Positions 54,301 through 62,386 of a stretch of 64,000 nt of DNA are shown here, piece by piece. Each line of letters begins with the position of its first letter. Positions within the stretch are counted from its first letter, which is position 1. The translations under genes and the position numbers were made by a program. Below the pieces are notes generated by a model that worked only from the letters and a program-made list of their open reading frames with translations, had not been told where the DNA came from and did not search any database. Source of the DNA: Aristolochia californica (lineage: Eukaryota > Streptophyta > Magnoliopsida > Piperales > Aristolochiaceae); contig JARWKL010000009.1 of the NCBI GenBank assembly GCA_029961685.1, positions 10,135,758 to 10,199,757 of the forward strand. Reading direction: 5' to 3'.

Positions 54301-55358
54301 CTGCCATTATTGCCACCTTTCATGATAGTACACATGAGGGCCAGCAGAAAACATACTTCCGCCTCAGTCGGGAATTTTATTGGAGCTGGATGAAGCGGGT
54401 CATTGCTGAGTATGTTGCAGCGTGCCAGATCTGTCAGAGGAATAAGTCAGAATCCTTACAACCCGCCGGCTTGCTCCAGCCACTTCCACTTCCTTCACAG
54501 GTATGGGCAGATCTATCAATGGATTTTATCGATGGTCTTCCTCCTTCTGCAGGGAAATCTGTTATTTTTGTTGTGGTAGACCGGTTCTCGAAATATGCCC
54601 ACTTTATGGCCCTCAGCCATCCGTATACAGCCACACAGGTCGCTCAGCTCTTCATGGATAATATTGTCCGTCTCCATGGCCTTCCGGAGACCATCACCAG
54701 CGACCGTGATGCGATCTTCACCAGTAAATTCTGGGGGGAACTATTTAAGCTCCATGGTTCTAAGCTAGCTTTTTCGTCAGCATACCACCCTCAAACAGAC
54801 GGCCAGACAGAAGTGGTTAACCGCACATTGGCGATGTATTTGCGGTGCTTTGTGGGGGACACGCCCCGACTGTGGGTTCGTTGGTTAGCATGGGCGGAGT
54901 ATTGTTATAATACCTCATACCACACCGCCTTGGGTACTACCCCTTTTCAAGTTGTTTATGGACGCGAACCTCCGCGACTACTTTCTTATGAACCGGGGTC
55001 TTCTCGGGTAGCAGCATTGGACCAAGCATTAGCCGACAGAGATGCAATGCTTGCTCAAGTCCGCCTTCAGTTACAACGTTCACAAGCAACTATGAAGCAT
55101 ACTTATGACAAAGGACACCGTCCCCTTTCCTTTGCACCTGGAGAATTTGTTTGGCTCAAACTTCAGCCATACCGCCAACTATCTCTTGCAGCCATCAAAC
55201 GCCATAAGCTCTCTCCAAAATTTTATGGGCCATTCCAGATCATGCAACGTATTGGCACTGTGGCGTATCGTTTGAAACTACCACCAGACACCAAGGTCCA
55301 TGACGTCTTCCACGTCTCCCTTCTCAAACCGTTCAAGGGAGACTCACCACTGAAATAG
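51135..55358 (+). CDS. Gypsy Gag-Pol polyprotein, 1407 codons, RT fingers deleted (GypL)
   Basis: One uninterrupted frame. Order by residue: LTR-encoded part 1-63 (RRVTRSMAR near 52-60); primer site read as MVSD from 64; gag core about 150-340; knuckle with Cys at 382; protease Asp at 455 (LVDSGSTHNF); RT motif A Asp 666 and motif C Asp-Asp 730-731 (FFDDILVYS); RNase H Asp 876; integrase zinc His 1063; catalytic Asp 1130, Asp 1190, Glu 1226 (D-35-E). At residue ~642 the text goes from QQMLQQ directly to DKFPIPVVDELL. About 39 residues with the RT fingers block, present in GypK, are missing in frame. The C-terminus ends at the deletion junction, so no chromodomain-like tail. ATGs at 51303 and 51324 are alternative starts. 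RT activity is not expected. Confidence 0.92.
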   Translation: MIISLNEIRFSLKRGLTWELLSRLPSFTIGRSKSPKSFPSSSFNLEARGDRRVTRSMAREPNNMVSDRTTLGDSSSPAEIRNFVEENHVGLQSQINGLEGKFQMLLSRMEEGFTQLSVQMASSSRPADPLNPLPTPPPPPLRQTPQPRGGLNPAPPTVPRYTKLDFPTYDGSSDPLMWLHRCDHFFSNQGTLPEGKVPLAAFHMLDEALMWFHQFKNEFVVYDWEFFKENCMLRFGPPLRSNPVGDLVNLKQLDTIEQYQKLFQEKLARASHLVRPELYVNLFTAGLVEPLRLEVELEAPTSLAHAMNLARALDTKQRLFRESLNKRPPWQPRPQPHGPYPTPPRPPPNQPSPPPPAFTPPPGFIKRLTKAEIDQRRAQGLCFNCDEKFVKGHLCKRLFWVEIEDPSEDDFQEDMDQTEEDTPEISLHAMTGLHSTNTMQVHATMNHHILLALVDSGSTHNFISSQAAQQLGLSLQQKSGISISVANGDKVTTVGFGSAVPFTIEGHSFVADFLVIPLAGFDLVLGIKWLQRLGPILWDFQSLTMSFNQDTHPITLHGNSAQRPCSLHTLSVDPSIGDNLASLLAEYADLFQAPADLPPIRECDHRIRLKMGTEPVVVRPYRYPHVQKDEIERQCQQMLQQDKFPIPVVDELLDELHGSQLFTKLDLKSGYHQIRVYSEDIKKTAFRTHHGHYEFLVMPFGLSNAPSTFQALMNQVFRPFLRKHVLVFFDDILVYSKTWAAHLHQLRQVFTILRAHHLFLNRAKCDFATSEVAYLGHVISASGVKPDFSKIQSVMDWPTPHTVTALKGFLGLAGYYRKFIKEYGHLAAPLHNLLKKHAFQWSQLADSSFNNLKLALASAPVLQLPNFAENFIIECDASGGGIGAVLQQQGHPIAYFSRHLAPHHHKLATYERELIGLAKAVQHWRPYLWGRPFVIRTDHCSLKYLLEQRLTTSPQQHWLSKLMGFDFQVEYKPGYLNRAADALSRRELEASHLHALSHPKLPLLDTIRQDTSHHLDLLELQAQIENHSKDKNWTLQDGLILYKGRIYLHPSSVLIPAIIATFHDSTHEGQQKTYFRLSREFYWSWMKRVIAEYVAACQICQRNKSESLQPAGLLQPLPLPSQVWADLSMDFIDGLPPSAGKSVIFVVVDRFSKYAHFMALSHPYTATQVAQLFMDNIVRLHGLPETITSDRDAIFTSKFWGELFKLHGSKLAFSSAYHPQTDGQTEVVNRTLAMYLRCFVGDTPRLWVRWLAWAEYCYNTSYHTALGTTPFQVVYGREPPRLLSYEPGSSRVAALDQALADRDAMLAQVRLQLQRSQATMKHTYDKGHRPLSFAPGEFVWLKLQPYRQLSLAAIKRHKLSPKFYGPFQIMQRIGTVAYRLKLPPDTKVHDVFHVSLLKPFKGDSPLK
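51325..51336 (+). other. Primer-binding site of GypL
   Basis: TGGTATCAGACA, matching the initiator-Met site in 10 of 12 positions, directly after the LTR and inside the open frame. Confidence 0.85.
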
Positions 55359-55886
55359 ATCACGTCATGGAGTTTTAGGGTTAGGGTTACAATAATTCCC
55401 CATAATGCCCCTACATATAAATGTAATTAGAAATAACTCCTACTTAAAACAATATAAGAAATAAATCCTACTCAAAGTAATATAAGAAATAAATCCTATT
55501 GAGTGAGTTGTTGTTGCCTCCTTCGTTGTGTGACTCAGTGTGCTATTGAGTCCACAACAAAGCATAATATGAGTTGAGCTAGAATTCGTTTTTTCTTCAC
55601 GTGACTATAGGGGAGAACGCTAGCTTGTAGCCTTGTCCTTTTGGGTCCCTCATGATCCTCCAGCTCATTTTGATAAGGTTGACAGCTCGTGAGATATTTG
55701 TGGATCCCACTTGATCTTCAAGTCTTCTAATTCAATTATGCTTGTGCTTCTTGATTCCTTAACTCATGCTTGCTTGGGTAAGGCTTCTGCTTGGTGTCCT
55801 ACGTCTTCTAGGACTCTTCTTGGTGTCCACGTCCTCATGGTGGGTCCCACCAGCTTGAGCACTATGGTGGGTCCCACATTGTAACA

Positions 55887-56018
55887 CAGAGTAAATCATG
55901 GTTTATTTTTCAATGTACCTTTTGGATATATAAAAATATGGTAAATCAGAGATTTGTTTTCCAATGTACCATTTGGGGGATATGGAAAGGTTATCATTTT
56001 TTTCTGTTGCAATTACAG
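55887..56018 (+). other. 3' part of the K+ channel intron
   Basis: AT-rich sequence from the CopG LTR edge to a good acceptor (TTCTGTTGCAATTACAG, exon from 56019). It pairs with the donor-side part at 32627-32778, now on the opposite strand. Confidence 0.65.
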
Positions 56019-56235
56019 AGCGATACAAAGAAACCAACTTTCTATCCGCCTTCAAGATCAGATGCTAGCACACCTATGCTTAAAGTTTAGAACAGATTTA
56101 GAGGGACTACAACAGCAAGAAACTCTTGATTCTCTCCCCAAAGCAATTTGGTCCATTATATCCCACTTTCTCTTTTATAATATCATTTATAAGGTGTATT
56201 TATTCCGTGGGGTTTCAAACACACTTTCGATTTAA
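56019..56235 (+). pseudogene. AKT1-like K+ channel: C-linker exon
   Basis: Encodes IQRNQLSIRLQDQMLAHLCL, KFRTDLEGLQQQETLDSLPK, AIWSIISHFLFYNIIYKVYL and FRGVSN. This is the C-linker between S6 and the cyclic-nucleotide-binding domain of AKT1-type channels. The start of the exon has lost about 24 bases (family RDTIQAA...QRNQL) with a frame change. After FRGVSNTLS the sequence diverges and a TAA follows at 56233-56235. Orientation is plus, opposite to the pore exon at 38.6 kb. With the intron halves it is best explained as the same gene rearranged. Confidence 0.88.
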
Positions 56236-56736
56236 TTTGCCAAACTCACTTCTTAGGTAGATGATATGAATGTTTCAAGCTCTGTAGTCTTCTGGTCATC
56301 CCACTTGACGTTAATGGGGCTCCCACTAGCCCGTGGACGACGCAGGCGGCGGAGGTTTTGCAGGAAGTTCCCATCCTTGATTTTAATCTGATCTGATGGA
56401 AGCCTTCTATCCCACTCCAGCCAAAGACCTATACAAGTTCAGGCTGCTAGATTCTAGTAAAAAACACGGTTCGGTGTTGGTTCTTGCTTCTATGTTTGGT
56501 AAAAAGTTTGAAATCCAGCCAGAGTGTTTGGCATTTTTCTGAGCATAGAAAAGAAAATTCCTATCCATGATAGATGCAGCTTGACTCTTTGGTTGCTGCC
56601 ATTAATGAAAGAAGTTTAGTCTATGGGAAGATTGACAGTATGCATAGTGTACTGTTGAGAACAATGAATAGATAATTGTATATACGTGGAGGCTTGCATG
56701 GAGATTTCGCATAAGATCCATTTAGAAACTTTCATC
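56236..56736. other. Sequence between K+ channel and glucanase remnants
   Basis: About 500 bp with no gene that I recognise; presumably the 5' flank of the glucanase gene. A GC-rich patch lies at 56320-56370. A weak TATA-like TGTATATAC is at about 56677. Confidence 0.4.
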
Positions 56737-56827
56737 ATGGTTGTCCTCTCAACAGCATAAATCAACAACTCTGTTGTTGCCCTTCTCCTCATGGTTGGAT
56801 TGCTTCTACCAAATCTACCTCTTACAG
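56737..56827 (+). pseudogene. GH17 beta-1,3-glucanase, exon 1 (signal peptide), early stop
   Basis: A frame from the ATG at 56737 reads MVVLSTA, then TAA (56758-56760), then INNSVVALLLMVGLLLPNLP and LT up to a GT donor at 56828. The hydrophobic core and its position just before the mature enzyme start are typical of the secretion signal of plant GH17 glucanases, which are split by an intron at this point. The stop sits in the signal peptide. A downstream ATG at 56791 could only give a shortened leader. Confidence 0.7.
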
Positions 56828-56916
56828 GTCTACCTCTCTCATTCTCTCTCTGATTTTTGTAACTAAAGCTTCTTGCTTGATTTAATATTCTCTGTTGATT
56901 GACATGAACAATGCAG
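56828..56916 (+). other. Intron 1 of the GH17 gene (89 bp)
   Basis: GTCTACC to AACAATGCAG, T-rich before the acceptor. Splicing joins LT to VGQTVGVCYGM in frame. Confidence 0.7.
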
Positions 56917-56962
56917 TTGGACAAACAGTCGGCGTTTGTTATGGTATGGAAGGCACATATCT
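56917..56962 (+). pseudogene. GH17 beta-1,3-glucanase, start of exon 2
   Basis: Encodes GQTVGVCYGMEGTY, the N-terminus of the mature glucan endo-1,3-beta-glucosidase (family consensus IGVCYGM). It is interrupted by the CopM LTR at 56963 and resumes at 63750. No clean target duplication is visible (TATCT against GGTTT). Confidence 0.85.
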
Positions 56963-57533
56963 TGTTGGAATTATGGTTTCAAATATATTATTTATGAAAT
57001 AAAATTACCATGATTTGATAGGCATGGGGCCCACTTCTAGATGCTTTGTCATTGGATGTTCAGTACAGGGAATAATAGCCAGTACATCCCCCTGTAGAGT
57101 TAGATTAATTGTTGCATTGACTTAGTGGACACATCCCTTGGGAATAAGGAGATGTATCTCTCTTGAGGGGATGTATCTCTCCTTAGAAGATGTATCTCTT
57201 ATAAGGGGATGTATCCTTATGAATAGTCATTAGTGCCACACCCTTTCGAAATCTATAAATTCCTCCATGGTCTTACAAGTGAGGCTAAGGCTATTTGCGC
57301 ACCTAGTCTGGCTGAACGAGAGCAAGCTTATTACTTGTAAACGAATTATCAAAGGTTATCTTGTGCACTTCAAGTCTTATTTATATTCTTCAATATTAAA
57401 GGTATGCTCTCTTTATTCTTCTTATTTCAATTCTATGATATATGTATGGTTCTCATGATAAGGAGAATTATGAAGGATTTAATATCTATTTCTATGATGT
57501 TTATTTTATTATTATTAGACATCAAGTCTAAAA
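56963..57533 (+). repeat. 5' LTR of CopM (~571 bp)
   Basis: TGTTGGAATTATGG to about AAGTCTAAAA (the right copy ends TCTAACA). It contains four GATGTATC motifs before a TATAAAT. A convincing primer site does not follow, so the junction is probably mutated. Confidence 0.88.
57151..57259 (+). promoter_or_regulatory. GATGTATC array and TATA box in the CopM 5' LTR
   Basis: GATGTATC starts at 57151, 57170, 57190 and 57209, followed 44 bp later by TATAAAT at 57253-57259. This looks like an LTR enhancer and core promoter; the role is inferred from position. Confidence 0.5.
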
Positions 57534-58431
57534 AATACAAGTGATTAATGCCTCTGTTGGTATCTTAGAGATAGATTCTAATTTTCTATATTTTTTCCAT
57601 ATTTGTTTAGAATTTTTTGGCTATTTATTTGTGAATGGAAATAAGTCTATTTTAGGTTTTTTGTGTTTTGGCGCTGCAGGAGGGCTTGTTGGTGCAGGCC
57701 TGCCAATGCGCGTGCCACTGTGCGCGGGCCTGCAAATGTGCGCGCCATTGTGCGCGGGCCTTCTGGTGTGGGCTGTTGTGCATGGGCCTGCCAATGCTCG
57801 GGCTACTGTTTGGGCATGCCTATTTACACGCGGGCTTGTGCGGTCCGAGTCTGTAATGACCCAGGACCATGAACCAAACCGGTTTTTGCTAATATAATGA
57901 GTTAGAATGTGTTTTAAGAGTTGTTTTGACCCAGAAATTTATTTTTAATGGAATTTTCATGTTATTTGGAATTTATTTGGCTATTTGAGATCCAAGACTA
58001 TAGGTATGAAGATTTATGTGTTGATATTTTTTAAATAGTTCATATCTAATTGGTTTAGTTGTTGGATAATTATTTCTTTGCTATAATTTCTTGAAGTATT
58101 TATAATTTGTCTTATTGCATGCCTTGTTATATATTTATGTATTTTATGTGAAAAATAATTTAATTATATAATTTTCAAAATCCCCAAAGGGTAATACAAG
58201 TTGTATAATTAGATTAGTACATAGTAAATTAATTCATATGAATCCCCAAAGGGTAAGTATGAATTAATTTATTTGTTTTTTTTTTGTTTTTGATATTATT
58301 GTTTGTTTATTATGTGTGGAATAATTTGCCTAGTAACTCTCATGAATCCCCAAAGGGTAAGTGGGAGTACTAGATGGCTGAGATGATTGTATAATTATAT
58401 ATGTTCTCCCAAATATTGAAATATTTTTTGG
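57534..58431 (+). other. CopM leader with minisatellite and repeated motif
   Basis: About 900 bp between LTR and gag. 57695-57812 is GC-rich and made of four ~30-bp units (GGGCCTGCCAATGCGCG-like). The motif AATCCCCAAAGGGTAA occurs three times (58179, 58241, 58345). The open frames at 57541-57897 arise from the minisatellite and show no domain. Confidence 0.6.
57695..57812 (+). repeat. 30-bp GC-rich minisatellite in the CopM leader
   Basis: Units start near 57695, 57725, 57755 and 57783, each with GGCCTKC and a GTGCGC-like end; the third is 28 bp. Composition is far more GC-rich than the surroundings. Confidence 0.7.
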
Positions 58432-59350
58432 ATGACAGTAACATCCAGTAGTGAACATAATTTTGCTGAGTCCCTAAAGAAAAATGTATTTGATGGGACT
58501 AATTATGTCAACTGGTCACAACGGGTTGAATTAATGATACGAGGCTATAGGTTTGATAAGATTATCAAAGTGGATACTCCTCATCAAAGACCTTCTTGAA
58601 TAAACTACCCCGATAATCTGAAACAGTATAAGGACCTTAGAAAATTCAAGGAATGGGATGATGCTAATGAAATTTCTAGGTCACATATTCTTGGGGCTCT
58701 AAGTGAGACTCTCTTGATGACTTATTTTCATGTCCCCACTACAAAAGAGATTCTCGACCAGATTGAGGCTAAATATGGTAAAAAGTCGTCTACTCACATC
58801 AATAACTTATGGCAAAAGTTCATTCATGCTAAATGCGCAGAAAATGCTGATGTGAGAAAACTTGTAAATGACATGCTTCTCATGGCAGATGAGTTACAAT
58901 ATCATGGTAGACCAATGGATGAACAACTAAAGTGGTCACCATTATCAACTCTTTACCCAAATCTCTCAAATATATTCAAGATTTTTATTCTTTGTCCAAG
59001 ACAAAGTGGGATTATATTTGATTTGGTTAATATGATCGACCACCAGTCCGATAAACTCAATCCAAGTATTGAGTTGGATAAACCTTCACCTAGCACTAAA
59101 ATAGTTTTGAAGCCGAAGAAGAAGAATTTTTAGAAGAAGGGAAAAAACTTTTGATTTCAAAACTTCAAGGACAAAAAGGTCAATCAACGAAGGGTTGAAG
59201 TACATGCAAATCAACGTGTTTGCTTCTTCTGTAATAAGCCAGGACATATAAAGAAGTATTGTAGGGCATTGAAAACCATACAAGAAGGGCAACAAGAGAA
59301 CACTAGTGAGTCTTTATCTCTTGAAACTTGTACTATTTATATCAAGCCTT
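58432..59350 (+). pseudogene. Copia gag (CopM)
   Basis: Starts MTVTSSSEHNFAESLKKNVF at 58432, reads DGTNYVNWSQRVELMIRGY and meets a TGA near 58598. It continues open at 58714-59133 (DQIEAKYGKKSSTHINNLWQ, VRKLVNDMLLMADELQYHG). A TAG near 59131 and a TGA near 59152 precede the zinc knuckle CFFCNKPGHIKKYC at about 59220-59262. A few changes separate it from a full gag. Confidence 0.82.
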
Positions 59351-59690
59351 TTAGTTGGTGAGTTGATTCTGGTGCAACTATTTGTGTATCGAATGAGTTG
59401 TAGGGCTTCAAGGAGCTAAGAAAGATTGAGGATAGAACAAAATTTATTTACATGGGAAATGATGAAAAGGCCATTGTGGAAGGCGTTGGAACTTACCGGC
59501 TCAAGCTTATTGATAACAAGTTTTTTTATTTAGAAGATTGTCTTTATGCTCCTTCTATGAGAAGAAGTCTATTATTTGTATCTTGTCTTGAGAAACTTGG
59601 ATTTACATTTTACTTTGGAAGTGGAAAGTTTTTTATGTTATAAGATGATAAAGTTATTTTGAGAGGTTTTTGAAATTTTGGTCTATATCA
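59351..59690 (+). pseudogene. Copia protease (CopM)
   Basis: Reads VDSGATICVSNEL, with the Asp-Ser-Gly-Ala active site present but a TGA two codons earlier and a TAG shortly after. The open frame 59452-59643 continues with MGNDEKAIVEGVGTYRLKL, FFYLEDCLYAPSMRRSLLFV and SCLEKLGFTFYFGSG. Confidence 0.78.
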
Positions 59691-59752
59691 ATTGCAACTT
59701 AGTGGAAGTATGGTGTTCAATGTTTCTACTTCTTCGGATATAAAAAAATAAA

Positions 59753-60566
59753 TTGTATTTTTGGCATTTACCACTAGGGCATATAAACAAGGATAGAATT
59801 ACAAGACTTGAGACACAAGGATTATTGAAAAATCTTTCACATAATGATTTTCCTATTTGTGAGTGTTGTATATATGGGAAAATGACAAAGATACCCTTTC
59901 CATCCAATGGCTCAAGAAGTTCTCATGTTTTGGATATTATTCATTCTGATATATGTGGACCTATGAATGTGAATACTCGTAATGGTCATTCATATTTTAT
60001 CACACTTATAGATGATTGCTCAAGATATGGAAGAGTATATTTACTGTAAAGAAAAAATGAGGCCTTAGATTATTTCAAAACCTTCAAATTAGAGGTAGAA
60101 AATGTCACAGGAAGGAAGATCAAAACATTGCACACAGACAGAGGTGGAGAGTATTGTTCGGAGTTATTCTCTGAATTTTGCAAGTCAAACGGGATTATCC
60201 ATATGTTTAGCATGTCTTATACACCTGAACAGAACGGTACTGCTGAAAGGAGAAATCGAACCTTACTAGAGATGGTAAAATCTATGATGGCACTTGCAAA
60301 TTTGCCAATATCCTTTTGGGGTGAAGCACTATTGACAGCTACCTATATCTCAAATAGAGGGCCTTCAAAGTCAGTTGAGAAAACACCTTATGAGTTATGG
60401 TCAGGCAAAACTCCTTGTCTTGACCATTTTAAAGTATGGGGATGTGTTGCTCATGTTTTAAAACTTGATCCTAAGGACTAATTGAAGGGTAAGACTCAAA
60501 GATGTTTATTTCTTTGGGTACTCTGAACATTCAAAAGGATATAGGTTATATGATCCCAAGGAGAAG
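59753..60566 (+). pseudogene. Copia integrase (CopM)
   Basis: HLPLGHINKDRITRLETQGL and CECCIYGKMTKIPF form the zinc part. Catalytic residues are readable: Asp in IIHSDICGPM, Asp in LHTDRGGEYCSE, Glu in EQNGTAERRNRTLLEM. A TAA near 60048 splits the core, and another at 60479-60481 ends the post-core segment FKVWGCVAHVLKLDPKD. The following FLGY-like block is frameshifted. Confidence 0.82.
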
Positions 60567-61723
60567 GTGATTATTGAAAGTAGACATGTAAAATTCATTG
60601 AGGATAGATATGATTGTGATGAAGATTTAGGTACGAAGTCTCACTTGGAAGAATATGTTGAAATGTTTTCTTCTGAATCTCAGTCTACTATAGAGAATTC
60701 CACCCAAACGGATATTCGAACAGGGACTAGAGAAAGAAAACCTAGTCAACTCCTATCATCTTTAGATTTTTATACCTATGCTGGAGAAACTTATGAAAGA
60801 AAAAGGTTGAATGAAGATGTTATTGATCATGACACTTACGAGGAAACACTCCTTGATGTGGATTCTGACAAGTGGAAGTTGGCAATGGAAAAAGAGATGG
60901 ACTCTATGTATAAAAATGAAGTTTGGAAACTTGTTGATCCTCCTACATCGGTTAAGCCTATTAAGTGCAAGTGGATTTTTACAAGGAAGAAAAATGTTGA
61001 AGGTAAAGTTGAAGGATTCAAAGCTTGCCTTGTTGAGGGTTTTACTCAACAATACGGGATTGATTATGATGAAACACTCTCTCCTGTTGCATGAATACAG
61101 TCTATTCGAGCTTTCTTGGCATTGGTTGCATATTATGACTATGAGTTGTTTCAAATGGATGTTAAAACCGCTTTTCTAAATGGAAATTTGGATGAGGAGA
61201 TTTATATGGAACAACCACATGGATTTGTTAGACCTGGAACTGAAGCAAAAGTGTGTAAGTTGGACAAGTCTATTTACGGTTTGAAACAAGCCTCAAGACT
61301 ATGGAATATCAAGTTCAATGAAACAATTATAGCATATGGTTTTACTCAGAATCCAGAAGATCATTGTGTTTATATCAAACAGTGGGAGATCGCATTGCCT
61401 TTCTTACTTTATATGTAGATGATATTTTATTAGCCGGGAATGATATTCAGTTACACCAAGGTATAAAGACATGGTTGTTTCAGACATTTGATATGAAAGA
61501 CCTTAGGGAAGCTTCTTATATTCGTTGCATTAAAATTCTACGGGATAGAGCTTTGCAAAAATTGAGTTTGTCTCAAGAGAAGTATATCGACACTCTTCTG
61601 GATCGGTTTCACATGTCCAACTGTGTACAAGGTAAAGTACCTTATGATAACACTAAAAAGATGAGTCAGGTGGATTGTCCTTCTCGCCTCAAAGATAAGT
61701 TGGATGAATCTAAGTATCCATAG
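60567..61723 (+). pseudogene. Copia reverse transcriptase (CopM)
   Basis: 60567-61094 covers the linker and RT entry (WKLAMEKEMDSMYKNEVWKL, CKWIFTRKKNVEGKVEGFKA), ending at TGA 61092-61094. 61116-61418 continues (ELFQMDVKTAFLNGNLDEEI, CKLDKSIYGLKQASRLWN). A frame change near 61390 leads to 61364-61723 with the active site LYVDDILLAGN. The two catalytic Asp are present, so the enzyme is lost only through frame and stop defects. Confidence 0.85.
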
Positions 61724-62386
61724 GCTTCTACTGTGGAGAGTTTTATGTATGCTCTTATATGTACAAGACTTGATCTTGCTTATGCTATTGGGGTTCATAG
61801 CCGGTTTCAGGCAAATCCAGGTTTCACTCATTAGAAAGGGGTTAAATGGGAAATGCGCTATCTAAAACAAACAAAGTCATATGTTTTGAATTATCGGGCA
61901 GACAAATTGGAATTGATTGGTTATTCCGACTCAGATTATCAAGGATGTATTGATACCTGCAAGTCTACTTCTGGTTTTATCTTTATGTTTGGTGGAGGTG
62001 CCATTTCTTGGAAAAGCAAGAAGCAAAACTCTGTCGCACAATCAACCTTGGAGGCAGAATATGTGGCTATGAACTTAGCTACAAGGGAGGTTGTCTATCT
62101 TCGCAAATTCTTGCGAAGTCTTCTAGTGGTAGACTGTGTGGAGCGACCTATTCCTCTTTTTTGTGATAACGTATCTGCTATTGCTATCATGAAAGATCCG
62201 AAGTGTCACTCCAAGGCTAAACATATCGAAGGGAAATACCACTACATAAGAGACATACTGAAGAAGGAGGAGGTTGTTATTTATAAAATATCTTCTCTGG
62301 ACAACTTTGTTGATCCACTAACCAAGTGTCTTCTCATGATTAGTTTCACTTTCCATGTGGGGAACATGGGTTTGATTTGTTTATAA
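61724..62386 (+). pseudogene. Copia RNase H (CopM)
   Basis: After the connection segment (MYALICTRLDLAYAIGVHSR) and a TAG near 61832, an open frame 61853-62386 has IGYSDSDYQGCIDTCKSTSG, SKKQNSVAQSTLEAEYVAMN and LFCDNVSAIAIMKDPKCHSK. The Asp, Glu and Asp of the RNase H site are all in place. The end VDPLTKCL is the usual Copia C-terminus. Confidence 0.85.

Larger units (their letters stand above)
50948..55352 (+). mobile_element. GypL: Ty3/Gypsy element with long open frame, 3' end deleted
   Basis: Plus-strand Gypsy with a 377-bp 5' LTR (50948-51324), primer site and a single open gag-pol frame. It has no 3' LTR: the frame ends exactly where GypK LTR sequence resumes. Both sides share AAATAG at the junction (55353-55358 and 45712-45717 in the intact LTR). 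This looks like a deletion that removed the end of pol, the 3' LTR and 12 bp of GypK. The same family is represented by GypJ at 41.2 kb. Confidence 0.88.
45030..55559 (-). mobile_element. GypK: Ty3/Gypsy element in the CopG LTR
   Basis: Minus-strand Gypsy element with ~889-bp LTRs: an intact left (3') LTR at 45030-45918, and a right (5') LTR from 50275 to 55559 interrupted by GypL. Target duplications are ATGCA (45025-45029) and AAGCA (55560-55564), one mismatch. Gag, protease, RT, RNase H, integrase and C-terminal region are all present but broken. The right LTR starts CG rather than TG. The element shares the RVTRSM reading frame at its LTR-primer junction with GypL and GypJ although the LTRs are otherwise different. 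Confidence 0.9.
50275..55559 (-). repeat. 5' LTR of GypK, split by GypL
   Basis: LTR sequence at 50275-50947 and 55353-55559. Compared with 45030-45918 it lacks about 12 bp (45700-45711) at the GypL site. Confidence 0.88.
41602..55886 (-). mobile_element. CopG, main part: RT start, integrase, protease, gag, primer site, 5' LTR
   Basis: Minus-strand Copia element whose 5' LTR (44717-55886) contains GypK and, inside it, GypL. Coding remnants run leftward from gag to the first residues of RT at 41602, where GypJ cuts it. RT, RNase H and the 3' LTR are not adjacent; an LTR of this family with the polypurine side is at 31993-32626. The outer edge at 55886 abuts K+ channel intron sequence. Outer flanks CAGAG here and CACAG (gene sense) at the other LTR differ by one base, as expected for an old target duplication. 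Confidence 0.85.
44717..55886 (-). repeat. 5' LTR of CopG, split by GypK
   Basis: LTR sequence is at 44717-45029 and 55560-55886. Joined, and with one copy of the 5-bp duplication removed, it is about 635 bp and aligns with 31993-32626. The join ...CTACTAG plus AAGCATAATATG matches the uninterrupted copy. Confidence 0.9.

Noticed and set aside
57541..57897. 118-aa Ala/Gly/Cys-rich open frames in three phases
   Set aside because: All three phases are open because the 30-bp minisatellite lacks stops; no start context or homology.
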